Source: Nocardia mikamii NBRC 108933
GTDB lineage: Bacteria > Actinomycetota > Actinomycetes > Mycobacteriales > Mycobacteriaceae
Assembly (NCBI RefSeq): GCF_001613505.1
Contig: NZ_BDCM01000007.1
Coordinates: forward strand, 124,001-188,000
Direction: 5' to 3'
Length of the DNA: 64,000 nucleotides
A model generated the notes under the pieces. It had not been told where the DNA came from and did not search any database. It saw nothing but the letters and a program-made list of their open reading frames with translations. Below are positions 36,401-48,400 of the stretch, in pieces (position 1 is the first letter of the stretch; the number at the start of each line of letters is the position of its first letter). The translations under genes were made by a program, and so were the position numbers.

Positions 36401-39400
36401 CCGTTCGCATCCTGCACCACGGCCGCCGCGGTCGCCGCCGAGTTGTGGGACAGAGACGCCGTCCACATGTTCGGAATCGACTTACCCGGCGTAACAGTCG
36501 AGCTCGTTCGCGATCTAGCCCGGGCGATACACCGACTGCTGACGAAATACCCGCACGTCCAATTGCTTCAGATCGGATTCGGCCCCATTCCGCAGACGCA
36601 TCTGCTCGCCGTCAGCGACCAGGTCGCCGGAACCGGCACCGGTTACCCCTTCACGCGGTCGATCACGGTGTCCGACACCGTCGCAGCCCATCGAGGGCAA
36701 TTCGCTGCGGAATGGGCCGCGATGATAGACAGCGGGCGAGCTGTGGGTGCCGTCGAGGAGCCGGTGCTCGGGCTCGTCCGCCGTGAGTTCGGCTACGCCC
36801 TCGATGTAGCGACTCGGCGGACCGCACAACGAGATGCCAAGACAACGCTCATCGACCACCATGCGGCCAGTCATGAGGGGCCGACGCCGTGGTTTCCGCG
36901 TGACGCATACGCCTGGTCGACAAGCCAGTTCCGCGCTTACGGACCCGACGCACACGGAAGATTGGATAGTGCCGACGCACTGGCGGGAGCCTTCGCGGCC
37001 ATGGAACACGCTCCCCAGGACACATCGGTCGGAGAGCAGGTGCTTCATCACCTGCTGACCACGCTCGCGCCGCAGCGCCGGGTCGGGAGGGACCGGCTCC
37101 GGCAGCAACTCACGGCCGAGTACCGCCCGGTGACGCCGGCGGAACAACAGGCCAAGGCGGCCATGGCCGCGGCGCTACTGGCCGACCACGACATCGCGAT
37201 CATCGGTCTCGACAACCCCGGCATCACTGCGGCCACCGCTGGTGAGCTCATTGCGGGCATACGGCACATGATCGCCCGATTCCCGATCCTCGCAGACGTG
37301 CCCGAAATCAAGATCGTTCCTGAGGACATCGGTATATTCGGCCAAACTTCCATCACCGGCATCGAATTCAACGAATTGTGGTTTACCGCACCGGCGCGAA
37401 TGCACGCCGACGCGATAGAGCAGGTGGCTGCCCGACGGCTGCGAGTCGATCTCGATCGGGTGTACTTCTGCCTGGCTGTTCACGAATTGGCGCATCTGCT
37501 GCGCAGGCACCTGCCCGACGACGCGCCGGGACCGTACGAGGTGGTCAAACAGTACTTTCGAGAGAGTTACGGTTCCAACGACATTCCAGCTTTGCGGGCT
37601 TGGATGGCAGAGCAATTCAGCTCGTACGGCATCCGCCAGGAGGACGGCGCCCTCGATACGCAGGAGGCCGAGGCGGAATCGGTAGTGGCTGCCGAGGTCG
37701 ACACCCTGACACCGACCGAGGGTGAAGCGGTGCTTCACAACAAGATCAGCGAGCTGGCCGCAGCCGAGGCCGAACGACGCGGCCTGGCATCGACCGAACC
37801 CACGATCGGGGCGCGGCCGTCGTCCGCCCCTGCAGGTTCAGCCGGACCCGCCAATGCCGAAACAACAACGGCTGCGAGGGAAGGCACCGACGAGGAGAAC
37901 ACCGCACCGAATACGGCCCGGCCCAGCGCGACTGCGGCCGAACCGGCGTACCCGGCCATAGAAAACAGCCGGGTCTACCACCACCTCATGGCCCAACTCG
38001 GCGACCCCCGCACAGCCCGCGACCTCGCCGCCAAAACCCACGCCCGCGCCGAGCAACAACAACCCACCGACCCCGGCATTGCCGCAGAACACCTGCTCCA
38101 GATCGCCGACACCATCCTCGCCGAACACCGGGCAGCCATGGCACAGCTCACCGACGTTGTCGGCGACCACCCCGCACTCCGCCCACAACGCCTCACCCGC
38201 TTCCAACACGGCGGCGTCTTCTTCCACAACCAACCCGACAACCCGAACGAACCAGCGGCGCCGGCTCCCAAGGGCGACGCGGCCCCCACAGCGGGCTCGA
38301 CCGCTGAGGAGATCGCCGCTTCGAGGCGACGGGAGTTTCTGCGCTGGATTCGCAAGCGCCGTCCTCAGTCGGCAACCGAGCCGGCACCGCAAGAAGGCCG
38401 GACGGACGCGACGGTGTCGAAACGCGAACTGCTCACCGTCAACAAGCCGTTCACGAAGTTGTTGTTCGGCGAGAAATTCTTGCCGGGCGAGTTCGTGAAC
38501 CAAATCGGCACCGCCGCAGCGTCCTCGGGACTCACCTATGTCTTGCTGGGCCGGGGGGAATCGACGACGACCACCGCCATGGCCGCCGCCGCGCTATGGG
38601 TCCCGGGCGCACTCGAACTGCTGGCCGGCTATGGAGCCGACTTCTGGGATCCGAAGAAGGTGGCGACTTCCGCGCTGTGGGTCGGCTCGGCAGCCGCGAC
38701 CACTGCTACCGGGCTGGTGCTGGCCAATGCTCCCCATCTCGGCGCCGCTTTGACCGCGGCGACACTGGTCGAAGCCACCGCGGCCACCTTCTACGCAAGC
38801 ACCTTCCTCAACGAAATGCGGAATCTTCTCACCAAATCACAGCTCGATTCCGGAAACCGCCTGATAACCAGCACCGGATCCGCCGCGGGTATCTCCGGCG
38901 CAGCACTGGGCGCGGGGCTGGCCGACGTCGCGCCCGCAGCCCCGTTCGGCCTGAACGCTCTCAGTTATTGGGGGAACCTGGCGAACATTCGGGGGTTCGA
39001 TTTCCCCCCTCGGGCACGAAGGGATCCACGCAACCTTTTCCAGGAAATCGGCGAAGGAGTACGCGCCCTGCGGCGGGAGAAATTCCTCACCCAGCACACC
39101 GCTTTCGCCACGATCAACAATGCCGCGGTTGCCATGATGGGGCTCCGCACCGCCACCGTTCTGACCGACGCGGGCCTGCCGGGTTGGGCGAAGAGCGCGG
39201 CGGTTACCGCGCCTGCTGTCGGCGGGATACTCAGCGGCTTCCTGCCGAAAGCGCTCGACCGGATAGACGCCACCACCTTCTATCCGGCTGCACTCGCCAG
39301 TATGGCCGGCTTCTTCACGCTGATGGCATCGACGACCGATCCTGCTGTGATCGCGTCCGCGTCGCTCGTGGACGCGATGGTGATGGCGGCGGCGGGCAAC

Positions 39401-42400
39401 CGGGTCACGAAATACGCACAAGACGCCTTCCCCGAGGACCTTCAAGGCCGGGCGATGTCAGCGCGCCGGCTGTTCCTGAAAAGCGGACCGGCCCTCGGCT
39501 TCTTGGGGGCTGCCGCCGTGGCGAACGCGCACGGAGGCCAGGGCGGTGACGCCATCGCCGGTATCGCCGCGGCCGCTACCGCGCTCACCGCCACGGGTTA
39601 CAGCGCTCTTCTTCTCGTCAGGCGGGGCCGCGTCTCCCTTCGGGTCATCACACGAGGTCGCGGCTGGCTCGGACGGTTGTCCGGCGCGCATCGAGCCGAA
39701 CCTACTCAGGAAACGGTGGGTCCAGGTTCAGCCGGACCCACCAATGCCGAAACAACAACGGCTGCGAGGGAAGGCACCGACGAGGAGAACACCGCACCGA
39801 ATACGGCCCGGCCCAGCGCGACTGCGGCCGAACCGGCGTACCCGGCCATAGAAAACAGCCGGGTCTACCACCACCTCATGGCCCAACTCGGCGACCCCCG
39901 CACAGCCCGCGACCTCGCCGCCAAAACCCACGCCCGCGCCGAGCAACAACAACCCACCGACCCCGACGCCGCCGCAGAACACCTGCTCCAGATCGCCGAC
40001 ACCATCCTCGCCGAACATCGCGCAGCCATGGCACAACTAGACGACGCCATGGACCACAAACCCGCCCCCACAAGGCAACGACGCCTTACCCCCTTCCAAC
40101 ACGGCGGCGTGTTCTTCCACAACCAACCCGATGAGCCCCGGGCCGGTGTGGGCTCGGACGATGTTCCGGCGGAACCGAATCCAGGCCGCCCGACCGGCCG
40201 CGAGATCGAAATAGAGCACGAACGGAGCGAAACCGACCGTGCGCGTGTGGATCTCGCGAGGGCACTCGGAGTGGACCCACGCATAGTGGGAATGCGAGGG
40301 GCGTTGTTACAGGTCCTCGATCAGGTGCAAATGGAGTTGCGCCTCCTCGACGACGAGGACTGGCCTCGGGTCCGCGCCGAGAAGCTTCCCAGCTGGCTGG
40401 GACGAGCTCTCGACCGTGAGTACCGCGCCCAGCGCGCAATGAGCGATGGAGCCACCGCGGAAGAACTCGCCCGGTTGGATGCGGATACCCGCCAACTCGA
40501 AGCAGATCTCCCCGCGATTCTCGGACAAGATCAATCAACCCCCGGTTGGCGCGCCGCCGACAGCGACGACAAGCTACACGAACTTCGGCGACTGGCCACG
40601 CGCGCCAACGCTCCACAGGAGATCGCGGATCTCGTCGATGCCGCCGCACGCTTCCTCGGCCTGGCCCGGCCGACACCGCCTGCCACGGATTCGCCGGCCT
40701 TGGCAGCAGCGCGAGCGAGCGCGATCCGTGCCGATGGCGCTGTGACGACCCCGTCACGGTGGACGAAGCGAGCGGTCGGGAGTGCTGCCGACCACGATCT
40801 TGCCGCTCGCTCGCCGAGAGATCACGCCGATACGGATGCGCAAGCGGAGGCTGAAATACAACGCGCAGCCCGGACCGAGACAAAGTCCGAGCGCACTTAC
40901 CCGGGCGCCGTTTCGTCGGCCGACGAGGTACTGGTTACCGAGCAACCGGACCCGGGCGCGATCGGCGCAAAGCCGGCACCTACCACAAGCGGGGAAGAAC
41001 AGGCGGGCAGCGCGACCCCGTGGGCCTCGAGCGGCGCCACACCGGCAGCCGGGCGATCGGAGCGCACGGCGGAAGCGGAGATTCTGCGCAGGTCCGCGGC
41101 GGGAGCGCCGAATGCCGCCGGACAAATCCCCGAGATCGAGGATGCCCTCGACCTGCCTCGCGGTACGACCGCTCGCGCCGACCGCACCGGACTCGTCGCA
41201 CACCTGAGCAAAGACCCCACCATCGTCTTCGCCGACGATCCGCGGGCCGGCGACGATGGCCACGCCAATCCGGCACGCCGGAAGGGCGAGCAGCCGAACC
41301 CCGGCACCGGCGCCGCCGAGCGAGCGACAGCCGCTGCCGAAGCGAACGGATCGCTGCTCCGCCTGGTCCGCAACAGTGCCGAGGCGCGAACCCTCTTCTC
41401 CGGCCAACTGGTAGCCGGGATAGGAACCTCGGCGTCCCAGAACGCCCTGACTCTGCTGATGATGGGCATCGATCCGCAAACCGCGGCCATCGTCGCAGGG
41501 CTGTCGGATGTGCCGAGGCTCGTTCTGGCCCCCTACATGGGCTACCTCGCCGACACCATAGAACCCACCAGGATGATGAAGAGGGCCAAGTGGGTCATGT
41601 TCGGCGCCTCCGCCGTAGCCGCTGCCACATCCGGATTCCACACGCCGTACCTGGTTCCGACCCTGATCGGCGCGAATCTTGTGAACACCGCCGCCGACAC
41701 GCTGTACGGTCCGGCCGCATCCCGGGTGAACCGCGCGATCATCGGGTCCGACGACCGGTTGCAGCAGGGATTGAGCCAATACAACTCCTTCGTGACCCAG
41801 CTCTCCCGGACGATCGGCAACAGTTTCGCGGGGGCGTTGGAACCGTGGTTGCTCTTCGGATTCGACTCGGCGGCCTCGGGCGTCAACGTGGCAGGGATGC
41901 GTAGGGTTCGCGAGCTGCCGCCCGCGCCGAAACAGACTGAGCCGCAATCGTTTCGAGACCGACTGCGCAAGGTGTTCGTACCCGGCTTCGAAGCGCTGAA
42001 CCAAGACAAGGTCCTGCGCAACTACACCTGGAATCTCGTCGTCACCAACGGATACCTGGGCGCACAACATTTCTTCTTCATCCACTCGCTGACCGCGGCC
42101 GGACTTTCCGGCGCGCAGACCTCCGCCGCATTCATCCTGCCGTCGATCGGCGGCATCATCGGCAATTTCTTCCCCAAACGATGGTTGAGCAAGGTCGACA
42201 TCCACAAACTGCTGGCCGCCAGGTACGTCGGTTTGACCGGCATGGCGGCCAGCGCCTTGATCACCGCGGTCACGAACGACCCGTACATCGGCGGGGCCGG
42301 TTACGCGGCGGGCTGGGTGGCCCTGGGAGCCACCGGCGTGCGGACCAACGCCTACTTCAACCAGAACGTGCCCGAGGACCGGCTCGGGCGCGCGAGTGCC

Positions 42401-45400
42401 TTCCTCAACGTCAGCCGAATCGCCGCCTACTCCCTGGCCGGTCTCGCGGGCGGCACGCTCATCGCCAACCAAGGAGCGACACCCACCGCGATCGGAATGA
42501 CGGCGGCCATGGGCACCATCACCGCCGGATCGGTGGTCACACGCCGATTCGATGTACTGGGCAGGGCGAGGTACCTGGCCGCATCGCTGGGGGGCACCTA
42601 CGAGACACCGGCTCCACCGATCCACCACCAAGTCCCGACCCGACTCGCCGCCGAACAAGGCACACGAGAACTACTCGGCCGAGCGCACGTCCGGGCCGTC
42701 GACGGCACATTCGTGGTGGATCCGGCAGGCCGACCCGCCATCCCGGACGGCACCTACACGGTGACCTTCCCCGCCGGTGAGTCGCCCGAACGCCAACCGC
42801 TCGAGGCCGCGCCGGGCCCGAGGACACCGAGGAGATCACGCTCGGCCACAACTGATTCCGACGATCACACCCACCGGTCGGACGAGACCGCGCATCCGGC
42901 CGAGGACAGCCGGGTCTACCACCACCTGCTGGCCCAACTCGGCAACCCACGCACAGCACGCGACCTCGCCGCCAAAACCCACGCCCGCGCCGAACGAGAA
43001 CAACAACCCACCGACCCCGGCACCGCCACACGACACCTCCTCCACATCGCCGACACCATCCTCGCCGAACACCGCACCGCCATGGCACAACTCGACGACG
43101 CCATGGACCACAAACCCACCCCGACACGACAACGCCTCACCTCGCTTCAACACGGCGGCGTGTTCTTCCACAACCAACCGGACATACCCGAGGACCCCGA
43201 CGAACCAGCCACACCCGACACCGCGGGTGTGGCCACACCTGAAAACTCGGGTTCGGCACCAGCGCCCCGCGACGAAAACCCGCCTTCAGCCCGGAACCCT
43301 GACGAAAGCCCCTCGCACGCGGTCTCCCGTGAAGAATGGGCGACTGGGCAGTGCGATATCGAGGCCCTCCTGCCTGGACACTGGCCCCTCGCGGCTCGTA
43401 AGCCGCTCGCGATGCGGTTGATCTCCGCATTGCTGGACGATGCATTCGACACCGGCGGCGCCACGCGGGCCACGATCGCCCTGTCGTCGGAACTCGGCTC
43501 GCTGGTCTGCACCGTCACCGCCGCGGACGCCGCAGGGCGGCTGCCGGGTGTGCCTGCGCCACAAGATCCTTGGGTCGTGGAGGTGAACCGGGCGGCGGTG
43601 TCGTGGAGCTTCACATTGCACCAGAATCCACCCAGCCGGGAAGTCCGTTTCAAGCTGTGGGATGCCGAGGAGGTGCCGCGGCCGGCGCCCGATATGTGGG
43701 TTGTGCCGCAGACCGAGGGTTTCGAAGAGAACGAACCGGCAGACCTGGCGACCGGCGTACGCATCAGGCGAGGCCAAACCGAGCTGATCGCGGCCACCCG
43801 TGCTGCCATCGTCCAGCTTGCGGGCGCAGGTCCGAGCCAGACGCTGCTACCGGAATTGGCTTTCTCGGCGCTGCTCGACGCGATATTCCGGACCACAGAG
43901 GCACACGCACGAGTACGCGCAGAGATATCGGAGCAGAGCACCCTTCGGGTCGAAATCACCGACCCCAGCCGCCGCCTCCTACCGCTGGACGCCACGCGGT
44001 TTCCGACCCACGGGCTCGCCGCGATCTATGGGACCGCCGATCGCTGGGGCGTGGCACTGGACCAGCGCGGAAAGACGGTCTGGTTCGAATACACCATCGA
44101 TCCGGCAGCCGCTACGCCCGAGTCCGATGTGCGCGCCACTTCCCTGATGCAGGTTCTGGACGAATCTCACGACTGGCCGGTGGAACTGCTGCGCGGCTCT
44201 ACGGTCGAGGAAGTTACGGGATGGACGAACCATACCTGGCACGCCGAAATGGCCGGCTTCACCGACCCGGACTCGGCTTGGTACGTGTCGCGGGCCCTGC
44301 ACGACATGCTCATCGAGCACCCCGCAATCGGAATACGGAATGGAGCCGCCATCACCGTCGGCAAGGTGGCCGGCGGAAATGGCGTCGCTGTCGTGGCACG
44401 CGGCGACAAGCACGGTCGTGTGCTGATCGAATCCATCACAGTGGATCGGCGGCTGCTCGCCGCGGCTGCCGCGACTACAACCGAACTCCTGTACGCAGCG
44501 ACGGCCGGCGCGATCGGTGCCGCCGCCGACGTCGGTGTCGGCGTCGTTGCGGCGCGTGGATTCCAGTACCTCTTCGCACACTTCCTCGGCTCTCTGCCCG
44601 AACCGGTCGACGACGCCGAGGCTGCGTTCGAACAGTGGATCGGCGATCAACTCGGCGACGGAGTGATCCGGCCGCGCACGGTGTTTCGACGTACGAAATT
44701 GTCGAAGCGCTTCGACGCGGAGCGGGCCGCTCGTGCGGCGGTAGCCGACGTGCAGGTCAACGGATGGGATAACGCATCGGAGGCGGCGCGGACGCTGTAC
44801 CGGCTGCTGTTCGCCCAAGTACGCATCGATCCGGAGTCGCGAGATGTTCTCGACCACGTCGAACCGCAAATCCACCTGGAGGGGTGGTCCCGGGACGATG
44901 ACGACCCGAATGATTTGCCGGGCATGGCGAAAGCTTTCGAGCGACAGCACGGTATTCCCGTAGTAGGGACCGATATCCCGGATATCGAGCAGCGCGACGT
45001 CCTCGCATTCCTGCGCGGAGTCAAGGCCATGTGCAATCTGTTTCCGGATATCCGGATCAGCGCGGCGGGTGCGCGGCGGATGGACGAATCGATAAAAGCT
45101 GTGCCGGACGAGAACGGCGCAGATGGCGCGACCGAAGTAATACTCAACGCGCATTACACGGGCCGTGATTTTTCCACGTTCTATGTCAACGATTTCAGGT
45201 TCGGCGGCACAAACCATTACCACGAGGCCCAATACCGCTTCGCGTTGGCCATGGTGGCCGCCGCCGGCCCCGCTCTTCTGGACGATGTCTTTCCCGCTCT
45301 GCTCGCCCGTTGGCTCCGCGGCAGGGCCAACCGCGAGTATCGGTACGACGAGGAATTCGGAAGATGGCTGGGAAGTCAGTTCACCACGCATGCTCGTCCG

Positions 45401-48400
45401 AAAATCTATGGGCCGATATCGCCGGAGCAACGACTGCAGTTCGATGAGAAGGCGGCCGTCGCAGAATCATTTCTCAGGGTCATCGGCGGCCACATAACCT
45501 CAGGCCGGGGAGATACGGGCGACCGTCGACTCACCGATGGCCAGCGAGTGCTCGCTTCGCTGTTGATGAAACATCGAAATACGCTCTCCGGCGACCGACT
45601 CGAGGAAAGCGTTGGAGCGCGAGAGTCGATTCCGGACCTGCCTGGACAACTCGCTGTCGCAGCAGCTGCAGGCCGGGAGTCCGGCCGTGCCGAAGCGATC
45701 GCGGCTCCAGCGCCGGCCGCCGACGAGAAACGTCCCGCCACAGATTCCGACGATCACACCCACCGGTCGGACGAATCCACGCACCCGGCCGAGGACAGCC
45801 GGGTCTACCACCACCTCATGGCCCAACTCGGCAACCCACGCACAGCACGCGACCTCGCCGCCAAAACCCACACCCGCGCCGAACGAGAACAACAACCCAC
45901 CGACCCCGACACCGCCACACGACACCTACTCCACATCGCCGACACCATCCTCGCCGAACACCGCACCGCCATGGCACAACTCGACGACGCCATGGACAAC
46001 AAACCCACCCCTGGAAGACGACAGCGTTTCACCCTCTTCCAGCATGGTGACGTCTTCTTCCACAACCTCCCCGACGAGCCCCGGCAAACGTCCCGAATCG
46101 AGGAAGCTGAGCCACCGGCAAACCCGTATGGGAGTACTCCGAGGTCCGAGCCGGCCGCACACACGGTCGACATCGGATCGCGTCCGACAGACCCCATCGG
46201 CAGCAAGCCGACCCTGTATGTGCCCGAACCCGACCGGCTCGCAGCGGAACTACTCGGTTTCGGGCCGAGCTTCGCATACATCGAGGACCTGATGCGGATC
46301 GCGGCAGGCGAACAGCATGGTCCCGACTGGATCGACAGCCAGGATTACTCGGATTGGCAACTGAACTGGGTGGCCGAGCGTGGGCCCCGGCTGAGTGTGC
46401 TCGCCGCCTTCTCCGCCGCCGCCCTCGAAGCCGAAGCCGTTCTCGGTCTTCCCAATACGAGTGGCCGAGCGTTGTTGCTCGCACAACCGCGGCCCCGGAC
46501 ACCGGGCGAGATGAAGGCGATCTACAAACTCGAAACGATGCGGGCAGACGAGCCGGACCGGCCGAGTGGCCCGGAGACCGCGGCGCACGCCAGCGCCATC
46601 GGCCGTGTCGAACGCGAGCTGTCGCTGGACGAGCTTCCGCAGTATGCGTACCTCGCGATCGTGGCGGCGCGACCGATCCTCCAGGTCGATCGCGACCTGA
46701 CCAGGAAGTACCAGACACTCGCCGAGTTCGAATATTTCGATCCGATCCCGCGAGAGGGGGTGTTCGGGGCGAACTACCCGGGCTGCCGGGCCCTGGACCG
46801 ACAGTCACCGGCGTACCACCGAGCACGTTACGCGGGCGACAGCCTGCTTCCGATGATCGCTTGCCGCGCGGTCTACGACCGCTTCCTGAACCACTGGATC
46901 GAGCCGTATCAGCTGCGTCACGCCATGCGGTTGCGCGACGGATTCCAGGGCACGACCTCGGCGGAGGGGCGAATCGCCCAGTGGTTCACATCGGTCGTCG
47001 CGGATGTGCTGGCCGCCCCACCGGATGCCGCTCCCGAGATACTCGACGACGCCCTGCGCACGCACCTGCGCCGAACCCGTCCGTCCACACCCGACAACGA
47101 GAGGCTGCGGCTGTTCGCGGGGACAGTGCACGAGTTACTGGGCGAAGACTACGACTTCGGCCACTACCTGCGGCGCCGCGATCATCCGGAGACCGAAGGG
47201 TATATCCGGACCGTGCGCGAGACCGTCCTGCGCCGCCATCGCGCGGCGGCGGTCGCCCGAGTTCCGTTCCTCGCCAATATCATCGGGGTGGCCGGTACCG
47301 GCGCGGCTCTCGGCGCACCGGAGGGTGGCCCCGCGCCTGCCACACTCATAGGAGCACGCCCCGGCCCAGCAAGGCATGTCGCCCCCGAATTCGATCCGGC
47401 GATCCTCGACCGTCCCGACCGCGGCGCCGACCGACGACCGGTCGACCATGTTCCGGCAGAACCGATGTGGGCGATGGGTTTCCATCATGGGCCGAACGGG
47501 CGACCTTGGGACGCACCGCAGGCCGCGGACGAGCAGCCGGTCACGAGCCGGGTGGCCGCCCCGCCCGCCGCACGGCCCGAGAACACAACGAGCACTGCCC
47601 CGGTACCGGCGTTCCCGAGCCGTCCGAGTGACGAGGCGATCGAGCTGTTCGAGCGAATTCTCGAGGCGGAGAAAGCCGGTAATCGACCGGCGACAGCCCT
47701 GCGGGCCGAGGCGCACCGACTCATCCCCGACGAGATCGACCGTGCCTATGCCGAGCGATATACCGGGAATGCTCGCCGGTCGGCGGCACTGGCCGCAGAA
47801 CTGGGGATCACACCGGAACAACTCGACGCGCTGACGGCCGAGGAGCTGAAGCAAGCATTCGAGGGTGAGATCGTGCATCGCGCCAAATCCTCGGATCTGC
47901 TGAAAATCATTCGAGACGGCAGGTTCAAGACCCTGTTCGAAACCGCAGGGCGAAATATGCGTTTTCTCGGACGAGGTCCGCTGGACGACAGGCAGAAACT
48001 CGAACAGGTCCTGTTCGGGTACGGTCCGGATCTTCCGGGGGAGCTGCGACCGATCCACAGCCGGATTCGCAAGACGTCGCGCGCGTGGATCGACGAAGCC
48101 GATTTCGCGCCGGTGCAGGACTACGGCGACGCGGACATCGTGTTCAAGTCTGCGGTCCGGGAGCGAACCACGGCCTGTCTCGGTAGTCCGTCCCTCACCG
48201 CGGTCACACCGAGCGCACTCTCCGATCCGCGGCCGGAATCCTTCGGTGCGACGCCGACCGGGCACGGCGAGTTCGGTTATGTCGGCCTCGAAGGTGTCGG
48301 CCGTGATTACGAGGGCAACCGTTTTCACCGAAGGGTTCTGATCCAGGCCCAAACTCACGGCGGTGTGCGAGTTTCCGACATCGCCTACGTCGTATTCCAC

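Noticed and set aside
37834-46075. CRISPR array or insertion sequences for the long direct repeats
   Set aside because: Repeats are about 280 bp, coding, in frame and spaced by kilobases; no short spacer pattern, transposase or terminal inverted repeats.
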